DNA of 64,000 nucleotides from Psychroflexus lacisalsi (GCF_020164495.1 NZ_JAIQYZ010000003.1:62001-126000), one strand, 5' to 3'; positions 39,349 through 48,756 are shown, counted from the first letter of the stretch. Numbers and translations are program-made. Notes: generated by a model not told the origin, from the letters alone.

Positions 39349-41070
39349 ATGAATACATCCCTAGCAAAATCATTTAGCTTCTTAAGCTGCTTATATGTTT
39401 TAAACCTTTCCATAGCTTGCCAAACTTCAACTACTCAGGGACCTAAGCTTGAGAAGCCAACAAACCAGGCAGATTCTGCAATGGTGGTTTCTGCTCGAGA
39501 AGAAGCCTCAAAAATAGGCCTTCAAATTCTTCAAAACGGTGGAAATGCCTTCGATGCGATGATCGCTACGGAAATGGCTCTGGCTGTTTGTTATCCTTTT
39601 GCTGGTAATCTGGGCGGAGGTGGTTTTATGGTTTATCGAACCAATGATGGAAAAACTGGCTCTCTTGATTACCGAGAAAAAGCCCCGCTTTCTGCAAGTA
39701 AAACCATGTATCTTGATGAAAATGGCGATCCCGATTCAGAATTGAGCAGAGTTGGAAGTTTGGCTATTGGTATACCCGGTACTGTTGCCGGCATGTTTAA
39801 GGTTAACGAGAAATTTGGAACTTTACCCATGTCAGAATTACTTCAGCCTAGTATTGATTTAGCTAATAACGGTTTTGAAGTGACATCAGGTCAGGCTGAT
39901 ATGCTTAACCGATTACAAACTACCTTTTTGGAAGTCAATAAAGATTCGATTCTATATTCAAGAAAATTTAGTTCTGGTGACACAGTAAGGAATTTAGCTC
40001 TTGCTAAAACTTTGGAAAGAATCTCCCAAAATGGAATTTCCGAATTTTACGGAGGACAAACAGGAAATGTCTTAGTCGATTTCATTTCTAAACACGGAGG
40101 AATAATTGGTACTGAAGACTTAACTAAATATGAAGCCGTCTGGAGAACTCCAGTAAAGATTGCTTACAAAGAATTGAATGTGATTTCTATGCCACCGCCG
40201 TCCAGCGGAGGAATTGTTTTGGGTCAAATTCTGAAAATGATAGAAAGCTATGATTTGAATGCTTTAGATCATAATTCTTCAAAATACATTCAGTTATTGG
40301 TAGAAGCTGAGCGGAGAGCTTACGCCGACAGAAGCTTTTATCTTGGAGATCCAGATTTTGTTTCTATACCTCAGGACAGCCTTTTGAGTGAGGAGTATTT
40401 AAAACAACGCATGCAGGATTTTAGTTTTGAAACGGCAACACATTCAGAAGAAATAGAACACGGGGAAATTATTGGGATTGAAAGCGATGAAACCACCCAC
40501 TACTCTATCGTAGATCAGTATGGCAATGCCATAGCCGCTACGACAACCTTGAATGGTGCCTATGGGTCAAAATTATTTGTCAATGAACTCGGCATTTTTT
40601 TGAATAATGAGATGGATGACTTTAGTGCAAAACCAGGTGTCCCTAATATGTTTGGACTTATTGGTGCAGAAGCCAATTCCATAGCACCAGAAAAACGCAT
40701 GTTAAGTTCAATGACTCCTACCATTGTTGAAAAAAATGGAGAATTTTGGATGAGTGTGGGAACTCCCGGAGGGTCAACAATCATCACCTCAGTGCTTCAG
40801 ACTATACTCAATGTCTATGAATTTGACATGTCCATGCAGGAAGCTGTAAATGCGCCTAGATTCCACCATCAATGGTTGCCAGACGAAATTGTATTTGAAA
40901 CCAAAGGTTTTGAATCTGCTCTTTTGGATTCTTTGAAAATAAAAAAATATAAAGTCATTCAGCAAGAATCGAAAATTCTTGGAAAAGTGGACGCCATATT
41001 GAAATTACCAAACGGCAAATTGGAGGGAGGAGCAGATTACAGAGGTGATGATACCGCTGTTGGATTTTAG
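39349..41070 (+). CDS. ggt: Gamma-glutamyltransferase (lipoprotein)
   Basis: 573 aa. Lipoprotein signal with lipobox SIAC (Cys24), placing the enzyme in the periplasm, membrane-anchored. The N-terminal part has [20 protein letters not shown] and [11 protein letters not shown]. The autoprocessing site is [10 protein letters not shown], with nucleophilic Thr382 starting the small subunit. Later motifs are [21 protein letters not shown] and [12 protein letters not shown]. It cleaves glutathione and other gamma-glutamyl compounds. The gene starts 6 bp after the Usp stop, so it is probably co-transcribed. All catalytic elements appear intact. Confidence 0.95.
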   Translation: MNTSLAKSFSFLSCLYVLNLSIACQTSTTQGPKLEKPTNQADSAMVVSAREEASKIGLQILQNGGNAFDAMIATEMALAVCYPFAGNLGGGGFMVYRTNDGKTGSLDYREKAPLSASKTMYLDENGDPDSELSRVGSLAIGIPGTVAGMFKVNEKFGTLPMSELLQPSIDLANNGFEVTSGQADMLNRLQTTFLEVNKDSILYSRKFSSGDTVRNLALAKTLERISQNGISEFYGGQTGNVLVDFISKHGGIIGTEDLTKYEAVWRTPVKIAYKELNVISMPPPSSGGIVLGQILKMIESYDLNALDHNSSKYIQLLVEAERRAYADRSFYLGDPDFVSIPQDSLLSEEYLKQRMQDFSFETATHSEEIEHGEIIGIESDETTHYSIVDQYGNAIAATTTLNGAYGSKLFVNELGIFLNNEMDDFSAKPGVPNMFGLIGAEANSIAPEKRMLSSMTPTIVEKNGEFWMSVGTPGGSTIITSVLQTILNVYEFDMSMQEAVNAPRFHHQWLPDEIVFETKGFESALLDSLKIKKYKVIQQESKILGKVDAILKLPNGKLEGGADYRGDDTAVGF

Positions 41071-41135
41071 AAAAAACCTAGATTACTGATTTACAAATAT
41101 TTATATTCATAAATTGATAATCAGATAATTTTTTG

Positions 41136-41155
41136 ATGCTTTAGAAAGCATTTTA
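41136..41155 (+). terminator. Weak terminator-like hairpin after ggt
   Basis: A 6-bp stem ATGCTT / AAGCAT with TAGA loop followed by TTTAA. It lies 65 bp after the ggt stop. Weak, because the stem is short and A/T-rich. Confidence 0.35.
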
Positions 41156-41209
41156 ATAGAATTTAAAAGAAAATTTTTCTATTTTTCACTATTCATAAAA
41201 CATAAAAAT

Positions 41210-42988
41210 ATGTCATCACTTAAACGTTTATTTGATTTTCCATATTATCAACTAAAACAATACAATCTTGAGGATGCTTTAGTTACTAAATATAACGGTG
41301 TCTGGAAGTCTACTTCATCTAAAGAATATATAGAACAGATCAATAAAATAAGTAGAGGGCTTTTAAGATTGGGAGTAAAACCAAATGATAAGATTGCCCT
41401 TATTTCTTCTAATAATAGAACTGAATGGAACATTATGGATATTGGAATAATGCAGCTTGGAGCTCAAGATGTACCAATTTATCCTACTATATCTGAAGAA
41501 GATTACGCTTATGTCCTCAACCACAGTGAGTCTAGATTTTGTTTTGTCTCAGACAAAGAGGTCTATGATAAGGTAATGGCCATAAAAAGTGAAGTTGAAT
41601 CTCTCAAAGAAGTTTATACTTTCGATCAAATTGAAGGAGCTAAAAATTGGGATGAAGTTCTAGATTTGGGAAGTGATGACAGTAATCAAAGCGAAGTACA
41701 ATCCTTGATGGATCAAGTGACCGAAAACGATCTAGCCACATTGATTTATACTTCTGGAACTACAGGAAGACCTAAAGGAGTTATGTTATCTCACAAGAAC
41801 ATTGCGAGTAACGCTATACATAGTTCTACCCGTTTACCATTGGACAAAGGAAATGCGAAAGCTCTCAGTTTTTTACCTGTTTGCCACGTTTATGAGCGCA
41901 TGCTACAATATATGTATCAATTTAGCGGTGTAAGCATATATTTTGCTGAATCTATTGAAACCATCAGCGATAATCTCAAAGAAGTGAAACCAGAAGTCAT
42001 GTCTGCTGTACCAAGACTTCTTGAAAAAGTTTACGATAAGATCATCGCTAAAGGTACCGACCTTACTGGTATAAAGAAAAAATTATTCTTTTGGGCTGTA
42101 GAACTAGGATTGAAATTTGAACCTTATGAGCAAAATGGCTGGTGGTACGAAACCCAATTGAAGTTAGCTAGAAAATTGATTTTTGTTAAATGGCAAGAGG
42201 CCTTAGGTGGAAACCTGAAAGTAATTGCTTCTGGTAGTGCTGCTTTACAGCCAAGACTTGCAAGGGTTTTTAATGCCGCAGATATACGAGTAATGGAAGG
42301 TTATGGCCTTACTGAAACTTCTCCAGTAGTATCGGTAAACGATATGCGTGATGGTGGTTTCAAAATTGGAACCGTTGGTAAGCCAATACCAGAGACTGAA
42401 GTGAAAATTGCTGGAGATGGTGAAATCTTAGTCAAAGGTCCTCAAGTGATGATGGGCTATTATAAAGACCAGCAAAAAACAGACGAAGTCTTAATAGACA
42501 ATTATTTCCATACTGGTGACATCGGTGAAGTTTGTAAAGACGGCTTCCTGAAAATAACAGACCGTAAAAAGGAAATGTTCAAAACCTCTGGTGGTAAATA
42601 TGTGGCTCCACAAATTATTGAAAACGTGATGAAACAATCTCGTTTTATAGAGCAAATCATGGTGGTGGGTGAAGGACAAAAGATGCCAGCAGCCTTAATT
42701 CAGCTTAATGAAGAGTTTGTAAAAGAATGGGGAGAACGCAAAGACTTAAAGTTGGGAAACTCTCTTGCAGAGATGGTTAAAAGCCAGGAATTGATCGATA
42801 GAGTTCAGGAAGAAATAGATTTTTTTAATCAGAAATTCGGGAATTGGGAGAAAATCAAAAGATTTGAATTGACCCCAGATGTTTGGAGTATCGAAGAAGA
42901 ACATCTTACTCCTACAATGAAATTGAAAAGAAGAGTTATAAAAGAAAAGTATATGGATCTATACAATAAGATTTACTCCAACTCATAA
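41210..42988 (+). CDS. Long-chain fatty acid-CoA ligase (AMP-forming)
   Basis: 592 aa. ANL-superfamily enzyme with P-loop LIYTSGTTGRPKGVMLSH (about 181-198), GYGLTETSPVVS, the hinge and ADP-forming motif FHTGDIGEVCKDGFLKITDRK, and the C-terminal KTSGGKYVAPQIIEN, typical of the eukaryote-like long-chain acyl-CoA synthetases (FadD15 type). It activates fatty acids to acyl-CoA for degradation or lipid synthesis, at the inner face of the membrane. Monocistronic, with a clear terminator 13 bp downstream. Chain-length preference is not readable. Confidence 0.94.
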   Translation: MSSLKRLFDFPYYQLKQYNLEDALVTKYNGVWKSTSSKEYIEQINKISRGLLRLGVKPNDKIALISSNNRTEWNIMDIGIMQLGAQDVPIYPTISEEDYAYVLNHSESRFCFVSDKEVYDKVMAIKSEVESLKEVYTFDQIEGAKNWDEVLDLGSDDSNQSEVQSLMDQVTENDLATLIYTSGTTGRPKGVMLSHKNIASNAIHSSTRLPLDKGNAKALSFLPVCHVYERMLQYMYQFSGVSIYFAESIETISDNLKEVKPEVMSAVPRLLEKVYDKIIAKGTDLTGIKKKLFFWAVELGLKFEPYEQNGWWYETQLKLARKLIFVKWQEALGGNLKVIASGSAALQPRLARVFNAADIRVMEGYGLTETSPVVSVNDMRDGGFKIGTVGKPIPETEVKIAGDGEILVKGPQVMMGYYKDQQKTDEVLIDNYFHTGDIGEVCKDGFLKITDRKKEMFKTSGGKYVAPQIIENVMKQSRFIEQIMVVGEGQKMPAALIQLNEEFVKEWGERKDLKLGNSLAEMVKSQELIDRVQEEIDFFNQKFGNWEKIKRFELTPDVWSIEEEHLTPTMKLKRRVIKEKYMDLYNKIYSNS

Positions 42989-43001
42989 GTTGGAATTTGA
43001 T

Positions 43002-43036
43002 AAAAGGGAGTCTAATTTAGGCTCCTTTTTTATTTT
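43002..43036 (+). terminator. Terminator after the acyl-CoA ligase
   Basis: A 12-bp stem (43002-43013 with 43019-43030, two G-U pairs) and 5-nt loop end in a run of T. It lies 13 bp after the stop codon. Confidence 0.8.
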
Positions 43037-43076
43037 GTAAACATCTGTATTCAGAAAATTAAAGTTTCTTTGTTCT

Positions 43077-44270
43077 ATGAATCCATCAGCATCAGGTTGG
43101 TTGTTAAAGTGCCTACATAAGGTAAGTGAAAGTGATTTACTATCACTGGATGAAGAACAGTTTTACAATTTATTGAGATCTACAGGTTTTGTATATGGAT
43201 CCAGTAAGAACTCTTTAATTCCACTTACTAAAAATCTTAAATACACTCAACAGGAATTATCAAAAATCAATTTGCTTGTAGCACTTATGTACATCGACCA
43301 TAAGATGTGCGAAGACCAACCCACAAGTGAAATCATTCCGAGGTTGATTATGTTTTATGAGTCAATACACTCTAGAAAAGATTATTTCAATTCAATTTTT
43401 AAATTCAAGACAAAAAGTGAACAAAAACTAGAACAGTTAATTCATAAGCGAGTTCAGACCAATGAAGGTTTAATACAAAAAAACTTTAGCCATATTGTCA
43501 CTAATGCATTATTATTTTCGGATGTTCTTGCTTACAAAAGAACACTTTCAAACTCTGTAAATCCAAGTGAATATGCTAAAACCCTTGAAGGACTGATCAT
43601 GAAGACTGTTTATGAAGCTTTAAATCAAAAATCTTCAAAGACCTCTTACGATTCGCTTATTTTAAAACTTTTAAAAAGTTCGCTGCGCTATAATTTTAAA
43701 ATTTCAGATGATCCGTCACTGCCTGATACAGTCAATTATTCTGAATCTCTTGATCATTTAGGAAATATGTATGTTTTTGATCTTGCGTGTATGGCTGTCT
43801 ACAGTGATGAAGAAATAGAAATAAACGAATTGAAATTCATGAACCTATTAGGGACTGAATTGCAACTATCAAAATCAAACATCAATACCAGTATTGAGTT
43901 TCTATTTGAATTTGTGACTCTCAACAGGGAAAACATAGCTTATTTCCACTTTAGTAATCCGCTTAATCACTTTTATAAAAAGAATCAAAGGGCTGTGAAA
44001 TTGTTACTGACTCGCAACAAGAGTAGACTTTACAAAGAAATTATCCAAAGTAAAGAACTTGTTTATCTGATTTCGCAATCTACCCACAGAGAATTAAACC
44101 CTGATGAAAAACTAAAGGTAAAACATCAATTATATGATATTTTCAAAAGCATTCCATCCCTGGCTATATTCGTATTACCAGGCGGAAGTGTTCTTTTGCC
44201 AATCATTATAAAATTCATTCCCCAATTACTTCCCTCAGCTTTCAATGAAAATTATGAAAAGGATGAATAG
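43077..44270 (+). CDS. LETM1-related protein of flavobacteria
   Basis: 397 aa, mostly alpha-helical, with no signal peptide. The C-terminus has the hydrophobic LETM1-like hairpin (FVLPGGSVLLPIIIKFIPQ, about 363-381) followed by LLPSAFNENYEKDE. This is the element that names the 'LETM1-related biofilm-associated protein' family of Flavobacteriia. LETM1 in mitochondria affects K+/H+ exchange; that role is not established for bacterial relatives. The central region contains a TerB-like helical stretch (VYSDEEIEINELKFMNLLG). It is convergent with the GIN gene; the 79-bp gap 44271-44349 shows no terminator. Confidence 0.7.
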   Translation: MNPSASGWLLKCLHKVSESDLLSLDEEQFYNLLRSTGFVYGSSKNSLIPLTKNLKYTQQELSKINLLVALMYIDHKMCEDQPTSEIIPRLIMFYESIHSRKDYFNSIFKFKTKSEQKLEQLIHKRVQTNEGLIQKNFSHIVTNALLFSDVLAYKRTLSNSVNPSEYAKTLEGLIMKTVYEALNQKSSKTSYDSLILKLLKSSLRYNFKISDDPSLPDTVNYSESLDHLGNMYVFDLACMAVYSDEEIEINELKFMNLLGTELQLSKSNINTSIEFLFEFVTLNRENIAYFHFSNPLNHFYKKNQRAVKLLLTRNKSRLYKEIIQSKELVYLISQSTHRELNPDEKLKVKHQLYDIFKSIPSLAIFVLPGGSVLLPIIIKFIPQLLPSAFNENYEKDE

Positions 44271-44349
44271 CGTTTAGAAAAGATATTGGGTCAAAACAAT
44301 TACAAGTATTTTTACGAGTACAATCATTAGAGCTTTATTTTAAAACGGA

Positions 44350-45204
44350 TTATTTTTGATTGATGGATCCACCAGATTTAGATTTATTCAATTCGAGACG
44401 TCCAGAGGGCTTTGTATAATAATTTATAGTTCCACCACTACTAGATCCAGCTTTTAGATTTTCAATAGGATACACAGAAATGGAAGATCCGGAAGACGCT
44501 TCAGTAATCACGTCTTTAGCCATGAATCCCTTTGCGTTTACAGTAGACCCGCTCGAAGTCTCAATTTTCAATTGTTCTGTTTCTCCTTTCAATACCACTT
44601 CTGCCCCTGAGGAAGATTCAACTCTTGTTGAAATCGCTTCAGCATCTACAAAAACAATTGAGCCACTCGAACTTTCAATTGCCAAATCATCACTTGCTAA
44701 AGCTAAAGTAAGCTCTGCACCACTTGAAGTCTCCGCATCCAAAGACTCTACTTTTAGATTTAAATTAACTTCGCTACCACTGGAAAGGTCCAAAGAAAGA
44801 TTGCCAAAGCCTAAACGTTCCAGAGAAGTAACTTCAGTTCCACTAGAGGCCCTAATGGACTCAATGTCTTCAGTAAAATATAAGGTAATCTGTTTTGCAT
44901 CTGCCGTAGAAATCTGCTTTGAAGCACTTACCTTGAGTTTACCATTTTGATTTTCATATTCAAAAACTTCAAGCAAATTTTCATTGGCTTCAACAACCAT
45001 ATAATTGGATGAAGCAGGCTGGAGAATCACTTGCCAACCTCTTTTAAGTTCCAAATTTTCAAAGCTTTCAAGTGCAAACTGTTCTGTGATTATTTCGCCT
45101 TCTCCTTTTATTTTTTCATTGTTGATCACACTTTCAATTGAAAATGAACAGCCAACAAAGAGAAGACATAAACTTAATACTGAGGAAATTGTAATGGTTT
45201 TCAT
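44350..45204 (-). CDS. Head GIN domain lipoprotein (DUF2807)
   Basis: 284 aa. Lipoprotein signal with Cys19 (LFVGC). Residues about 40-250 form a right-handed beta-helix-like domain built from recurring SSG[AS]/S units (ASSGTEV, DLSSGSEV, TSSGAEL, ESSSGSI, SSSGAEV), the hallmark of the putative auto-transporter adhesin 'head GIN' domain. The exact function is unknown; such proteins commonly travel with PspC and PadR genes in Bacteroidota, as here. It begins 5 bp after the PspC stop and is the last gene of the padR operon. Confidence 0.88.
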   Translation of the reverse strand: MKTITISSVLSLCLLFVGCSFSIESVINNEKIKGEGEIITEQFALESFENLELKRGWQVILQPASSNYMVVEANENLLEVFEYENQNGKLKVSASKQISTADAKQITLYFTEDIESIRASSGTEVTSLERLGFGNLSLDLSSGSEVNLNLKVESLDAETSSGAELTLALASDDLAIESSSGSIVFVDAEAISTRVESSSGAEVVLKGETEQLKIETSSGSTVNAKGFMAKDVITEASSGSSISVYPIENLKAGSSSGGTINYYTKPSGRLELNKSKSGGSINQK

Positions 45205-45209
45205 AAAAC

Positions 45210-46781
45210 TTAGTTTTGAGTTGAAATAGAGTCAATTTTAATTATGCTATCCAGAGGCTTCCAGGTATTGTCTTTATAACCTAGATAGGTATTATAATCT
45301 GAATACTTGAAGTTTCTCAATCTATTAAAATCTTTAAGGTTCTTGTCTAAATAAACAATTTGATCATCTGGAATATAGACCGTCACTTCTACTTTCATTT
45401 TTTGATTTAAAAATTCTGTGGAAGTGAGGAAGTAATTATTTAATTCCAGTGTGGAATTTTCAATTTTGAAATCGTAATTTATTAATGCAGACCTTTCCCG
45501 GGCTGTATCCTTACTCGATGCATAAGTGTTTTTGGTGACTCTGATTTTTAATTCATCATCATTAGAGGTTCTGAAATTGATATATACATTAGGGCTGTAG
45601 AGTTTAGAAATATTGTCTTCGTCTTCAACAATTTTTTGCATACTGCTTCGCTTCAGATCTTCTGAAAACAATAAGTTTTGATTCATTTTGATTTTAATTG
45701 TATCGTTCTCAGATAAACTATAAGACTTAACATCAATCACATCGGCGTCATAACTCACTTCCAACTGTTTTTTTATGCTTAAAGTTGTAATGACTATCAC
45801 ACAAAGTATCCAGATTCCAATTAAAGTAATATGACTTATTCTACCTATTGATTTTAAGTTTGAAATAAGTAGTTTTAGACTTAAAATAAGTAGATAGAAA
45901 AACGGAATAGCTGCCGCGAGAAAAAATAAAGCAACCTGAATCCAATATGGAATACCTAGCGGAAAAAAATCTGTTCTGGTAAAATCTCCCAATTCAAAAA
46001 GAGAAATGGTACCGAAACTGAATAGGAAAATGAGCAATCCTACTAAGACTAAACTTGAAATAATTAACAGGATAACACCAAGAAATTTAGAAATAAAAAC
46101 ACCGAGAGCTCTAAGTATCTCGCCAAGTCCGTCAAAAAACTTTGCGATCCCAGACTTGGTTTGTTGTTCGTATTTCTCGTAATCTAACCCACCAACTTTA
46201 TCTGCAAATTTTGAATAGCTTTCCTTGACTTTACGCTCGATATTTGACAGATTCACAGGTTCGCCTTGCATGTCAAGTTTTTGTGCAGTTGTGCGTGCAG
46301 GCGGAATAATCGCCCAAAGGATCGCATAAATAATCACTGTGGCTCCGAATGAAGAAATAGCAGAAATGATCCAAATAAATCTTATGAGCAGTAAGTTGAG
46401 GCCTAGATAATGATTCAAGCCAGCCGAAACTCCGCCAACGTAGTTTCTGTCTATATCTCTATAAAGCTTTCTTGCAGATCTAGGTCTGGAAAAAGTAGAT
46501 GAAGAATCTTCTTCATCGTCGATTTTGTAAGCCTCTGGTTCACCCATGATAGATATCATTTTATCTACTTGAATCATAGTAATAACTTGATTATGGTGTG
46601 CCATGGACTCAGTAAAAAGCTCGGCTATCCTTGCTTCAATATCTTGAAGAATTTCATCCCGGCTTTCCTCATTGGCAAGATAACTTTCTATAGTCTTGAG
46701 GTATTTATCAAGTTTCATAAACGCATCTTCATCGATGTGAAAAAACACGTTTGCAAGGTTAATGTTGATCGTTTTGTTCAT
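45210..46781 (-). CDS. PspC-domain membrane protein
   Basis: 523 aa. An N-terminal cytoplasmic helix (about 1-90) is followed by the PspC domain (about 100-165: KLYRDIDRNYVGGVSAGLNHYLGLN, then two membrane segments), a further four hydrophobic segments between about 220 and 345, and a C-terminal extracytoplasmic beta region (about 350-523). PspC senses membrane stress in the phage-shock response; this long Bacteroidota form is larger than the classical 120-aa protein. It lies between padR (7 bp) and the GIN lipoprotein (5 bp), so the three are one operon under the PadR-type promoter. Confidence 0.9.
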   Translation of the reverse strand: MNKTININLANVFFHIDEDAFMKLDKYLKTIESYLANEESRDEILQDIEARIAELFTESMAHHNQVITMIQVDKMISIMGEPEAYKIDDEEDSSSTFSRPRSARKLYRDIDRNYVGGVSAGLNHYLGLNLLLIRFIWIISAISSFGATVIIYAILWAIIPPARTTAQKLDMQGEPVNLSNIERKVKESYSKFADKVGGLDYEKYEQQTKSGIAKFFDGLGEILRALGVFISKFLGVILLIISSLVLVGLLIFLFSFGTISLFELGDFTRTDFFPLGIPYWIQVALFFLAAAIPFFYLLILSLKLLISNLKSIGRISHITLIGIWILCVIVITTLSIKKQLEVSYDADVIDVKSYSLSENDTIKIKMNQNLLFSEDLKRSSMQKIVEDEDNISKLYSPNVYINFRTSNDDELKIRVTKNTYASSKDTARERSALINYDFKIENSTLELNNYFLTSTEFLNQKMKVEVTVYIPDDQIVYLDKNLKDFNRLRNFKYSDYNTYLGYKDNTWKPLDSIIKIDSISTQN

Positions 46782-46788
46782 CGTTAGT

Positions 46789-47118
46789 TTATTTTTTTGA
46801 AGTAATTTTTGTCACTGCATAACTTAATTCTGTCCACGTATCTGAAAGCTCGTTCAAAAAATCTTTCCCCTCTTCTGTAAGGCCGTAATATTTTCTTGGA
46901 GGTCCGCCTGTCGATTCCTCCCAGCGGTAAGTCAAAAGTTTTGCATTTTTCAAGCGTGTGAGCAAAGGATAAATAGTTCCTTCAACCACAAGCAATTTTG
47001 CAGACTTTAAAGTCTCAAGGATTTCAGCAACATAAGCATCATTATGACTAAGCACAGATAAAATGCAGTATTCCAGAACTCCTTTACGCATTTGGGCTTT
47101 GGTATTTTCAATTTTCAT
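46789..47118 (-). CDS. PadR-family transcriptional repressor
   Basis: 109 aa, a short PadR protein. Winged helix: KGVLEYCILSVLSH and ILETLKSAKLLVVEGTIYPLLTRLKNAKLL, with the recognition-helix motif GTIYPLL; then WEESTGGPPRKYYGLTEEG, the wing. It is the first gene of padR-pspC-GIN. A 19-bp near-palindrome in its own promoter indicates autoregulation. The inducing signal is unknown; by context it is membrane or envelope stress. Confidence 0.93.
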   Translation of the reverse strand: MKIENTKAQMRKGVLEYCILSVLSHNDAYVAEILETLKSAKLLVVEGTIYPLLTRLKNAKLLTYRWEESTGGPPRKYYGLTEEGKDFLNELSDTWTELSYAVTKITSKK

Positions 47119-47143
47119 AGTCTCCTTTTGAAATAATATTATA

Positions 47144-47184
47144 CAAAGATATGTTTTTTAAACACTACTTTGCAATGCATAGTA
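47144..47184 (-). promoter_or_regulatory. padR operon promoter with overlapping PadR operator
   Basis: Minus strand: TATCTTTG at 47151-47144 matches the -7 box TAnnTTTG; a TTG at 47175-47173 lies 21 nt upstream. The 19-bp sequence 47166-47184 is a near-perfect palindrome (TACT.TGCA.TGCA.AGTA, dots are the non-matching and central bases) that covers the -33 element. This is what a self-repressing PadR protein would bind. Confidence 0.65.
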
Positions 47185-47366
47185 ATATAAATTAATATTT
47201 TATTAACATATTAAAAATTAATCTGAAGGACTAAAACTAACTTAAGACTAGTAATAATAGAGGCTTTGAGCTTTTTAAAAAATAAACAGAGTAAATCAAA
47301 TTAAGATTCAAAAATGAGTCTGAGATAAAATAAATGACTACATTGAAATTTATAATCAAGTTTAAA

Positions 47367-47819
47367 ATGAAACTCACACCTTCTAAAATCAATTTATTTT
47401 TATTCACAAAATTACCATCTGCCTGGCTTTGCGGGGTAAGATTAAAAATAATAAATGAAAAGATTTGTATAACCACGGTCACTCACAAATGGATCAATCA
47501 AAACCCATTTCAAAGCATGTATTTTGCAGTACAGGCAATGGCTGCAGAATTAAGTACTGGTGCCATTGTCATGAAAGAAATAAACGACAGTGGAGAAAAA
47601 ATATCAATGCTAGTTCAAGAAAATTCATCATCATTTCATAAGAAAGCAAAAGGTAAAATCACCTTTACCTGTGAAGATGTCGATTTGGTAAAAGAAAATA
47701 TCAAAAATTGTCTTTCAAATCCTGAAGGCCAGAAATTTTGGATGACTTCAATCGCAAAAAACGATAAAGATGAAAAAGTTTCAATATTTAAGTTTCAGTG
47801 GACAGTAAGAAAAAAATAA
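47367..47819 (+). CDS. DUF4442 (hotdog-fold) protein
   Basis: 150 aa from ATG 47367; an upstream in-frame ATG at 47334 would add eleven residues with little family likeness. The start MKLTPSKINLFLFTKLPSAW, then NPFQSMYFAVQAMAAELSTG, matches DUF4442, a group related to acyl-CoA thioesterases of the hotdog fold. It probably acts on acyl thioesters in the cytoplasm, but no catalytic residue can be assigned. The gap 47185-47366 to the padR promoter contains nothing else recognised. Confidence 0.75.
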   Translation: MKLTPSKINLFLFTKLPSAWLCGVRLKIINEKICITTVTHKWINQNPFQSMYFAVQAMAAELSTGAIVMKEINDSGEKISMLVQENSSSFHKKAKGKITFTCEDVDLVKENIKNCLSNPEGQKFWMTSIAKNDKDEKVSIFKFQWTVRKK

Positions 47820-47846
47820 ATTAATGACAGCTATTGATTTATTTAA

Positions 47847-47858
47847 TGATAAAAATCA
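47847..47858 (+). promoter_or_regulatory. FNR/CRP-type dyad upstream of the 64-aa gene
   Basis: TGATAAAAATCA matches TGAT-N4-ATCA exactly and extends to a perfect 14-bp inverted repeat (47846-47859). It lies 81 bp before the small gene at 47940 and 27 bp after the DUF4442 stop. A Crp/Fnr-family regulator site is the simplest reading. Confidence 0.45.
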
Positions 47859-47939
47859 TAATTCATAAGGCTTAAAATTATTATATTCACAAAAACTTTT
47901 GAATGACATACTTTTACTTAATTTTTAAAATTTTGAATC

Positions 47940-48134
47940 ATGCCTAGAGCGATGTTTGAATACACTAAAGAAATTTTGAAAAAAGTAAGTTTTGATGCCA
48001 ACTTATTTTGCAAAGAATTAAAGAAAGCAACGGAACGCTTACTTCCTTACGAACTTGATGAACTAAAAGATTTTATCTTGAGTCTGATGCAGAAGAATCC
48101 ATCCTTAAAACAATGTATGGTTTACCTCGATTAA
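47940..48134 (+). CDS. Conserved small protein, 64 aa, unknown
   Basis: Product starts MPRAMFEYTKEILKKVSFDA and ends in KQCMVYLD. It is predicted helical, with no signal peptide or metal motif apart from two isolated Cys. The style (FEYTKxxLxKVSFD, then LFCKELKKA) matches, from memory, small proteins common in Flavobacteriaceae without assigned function. It has its own upstream FNR-like dyad and its own terminator, so it is a free-standing small gene. Regulation by oxygen or redox is a guess from the dyad. Confidence 0.72.
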   Translation: MPRAMFEYTKEILKKVSFDANLFCKELKKATERLLPYELDELKDFILSLMQKNPSLKQCMVYLD

Positions 48135-48156
48135 ACTCTAAACAGAAATTAAAATT

Positions 48157-48195
48157 AAATCCATTATTTCCTCTATGAAATAGTGGATTTTTCAT
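48157..48195 (+). terminator. Terminator after the 64-aa gene
   Basis: A 14-bp stem (48157-48170 with 48177-48190, one U-G pair) and 6-nt loop, followed by TTCATTT. It lies 22 bp after the stop codon. Confidence 0.75.
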
Positions 48196-48223
48196 TTATA
48201 CGTACCTTTACTAAAAAAGAAAG

Positions 48224-48751
48224 ATGTCAAAAATTATTGCTTTTACAGGATCAAATTCAGAAACATCCATCAATGATAAATTACTAAAATATGCTTTGGA
48301 TTGTTTTAAAAACAGGCAAGCAAATTATATAGATCTTAAACCTTTAAACGTTCCCATATATTCTGAATCCTTAGAAAAAACCAAAGGTATTCCCGAGGAT
48401 ATTAAAACATTGAAGTCAAAAATAGAAGATGCCAACGCACTCATCGTTGCTGTAAATGAACACAATGGTACGATGTCAGCATTTTTTAAAAATATCACAG
48501 ACTGGCTGTCAAGAACAGATAGTGGTTATTTGAAGGGCAAGTCTATCTTACTCTTGTCAACCTCCCCTGGTCAAGGTGGTGCTCAATCAAGCCTTGAATA
48601 CACTACCAACAATTTTCATAAATTTGGAGGCCAAGTTATACATCAATTTAGCTTACCCCTTTTCAATAAAAACTTTGGGGAGAATGGGTTGACTCCAAAA
48701 TATAAAGCACACTTAGAATCTTTGATTACAAATTTTGAAAACGATTTATAA
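48224..48751 (+). CDS. NAD(P)H-dependent FMN reductase family protein
   Basis: 175 aa, flavodoxin-like. FMN phosphate-binding loop TGSNSETSINDKLL near the N-terminus, LNVPIYSE, AVNEHNGTMSAFFKNITDWL and STSPGQGGAQSSL are all as in the NADPH-dependent FMN/azo/quinone reductases. It transfers hydride to flavin or quinone-like acceptors in the cytoplasm; the substrate is unknown. It starts the run to pabB (5 bp), tilS (18 bp) and dsbD (8-bp overlap). Confidence 0.9.
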   Translation: MSKIIAFTGSNSETSINDKLLKYALDCFKNRQANYIDLKPLNVPIYSESLEKTKGIPEDIKTLKSKIEDANALIVAVNEHNGTMSAFFKNITDWLSRTDSGYLKGKSILLLSTSPGQGGAQSSLEYTTNNFHKFGGQVIHQFSLPLFNKNFGENGLTPKYKAHLESLITNFENDL

Positions 48752-48756
48752 TTAAA

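Noticed and set aside
44400-44800. Repeated SSG-coding units in the GIN lipoprotein gene, considered as a DNA tandem repeat
   Set aside because: The repeats are at the protein level with diverged codons and uneven spacing, which is normal for this beta-helical domain.
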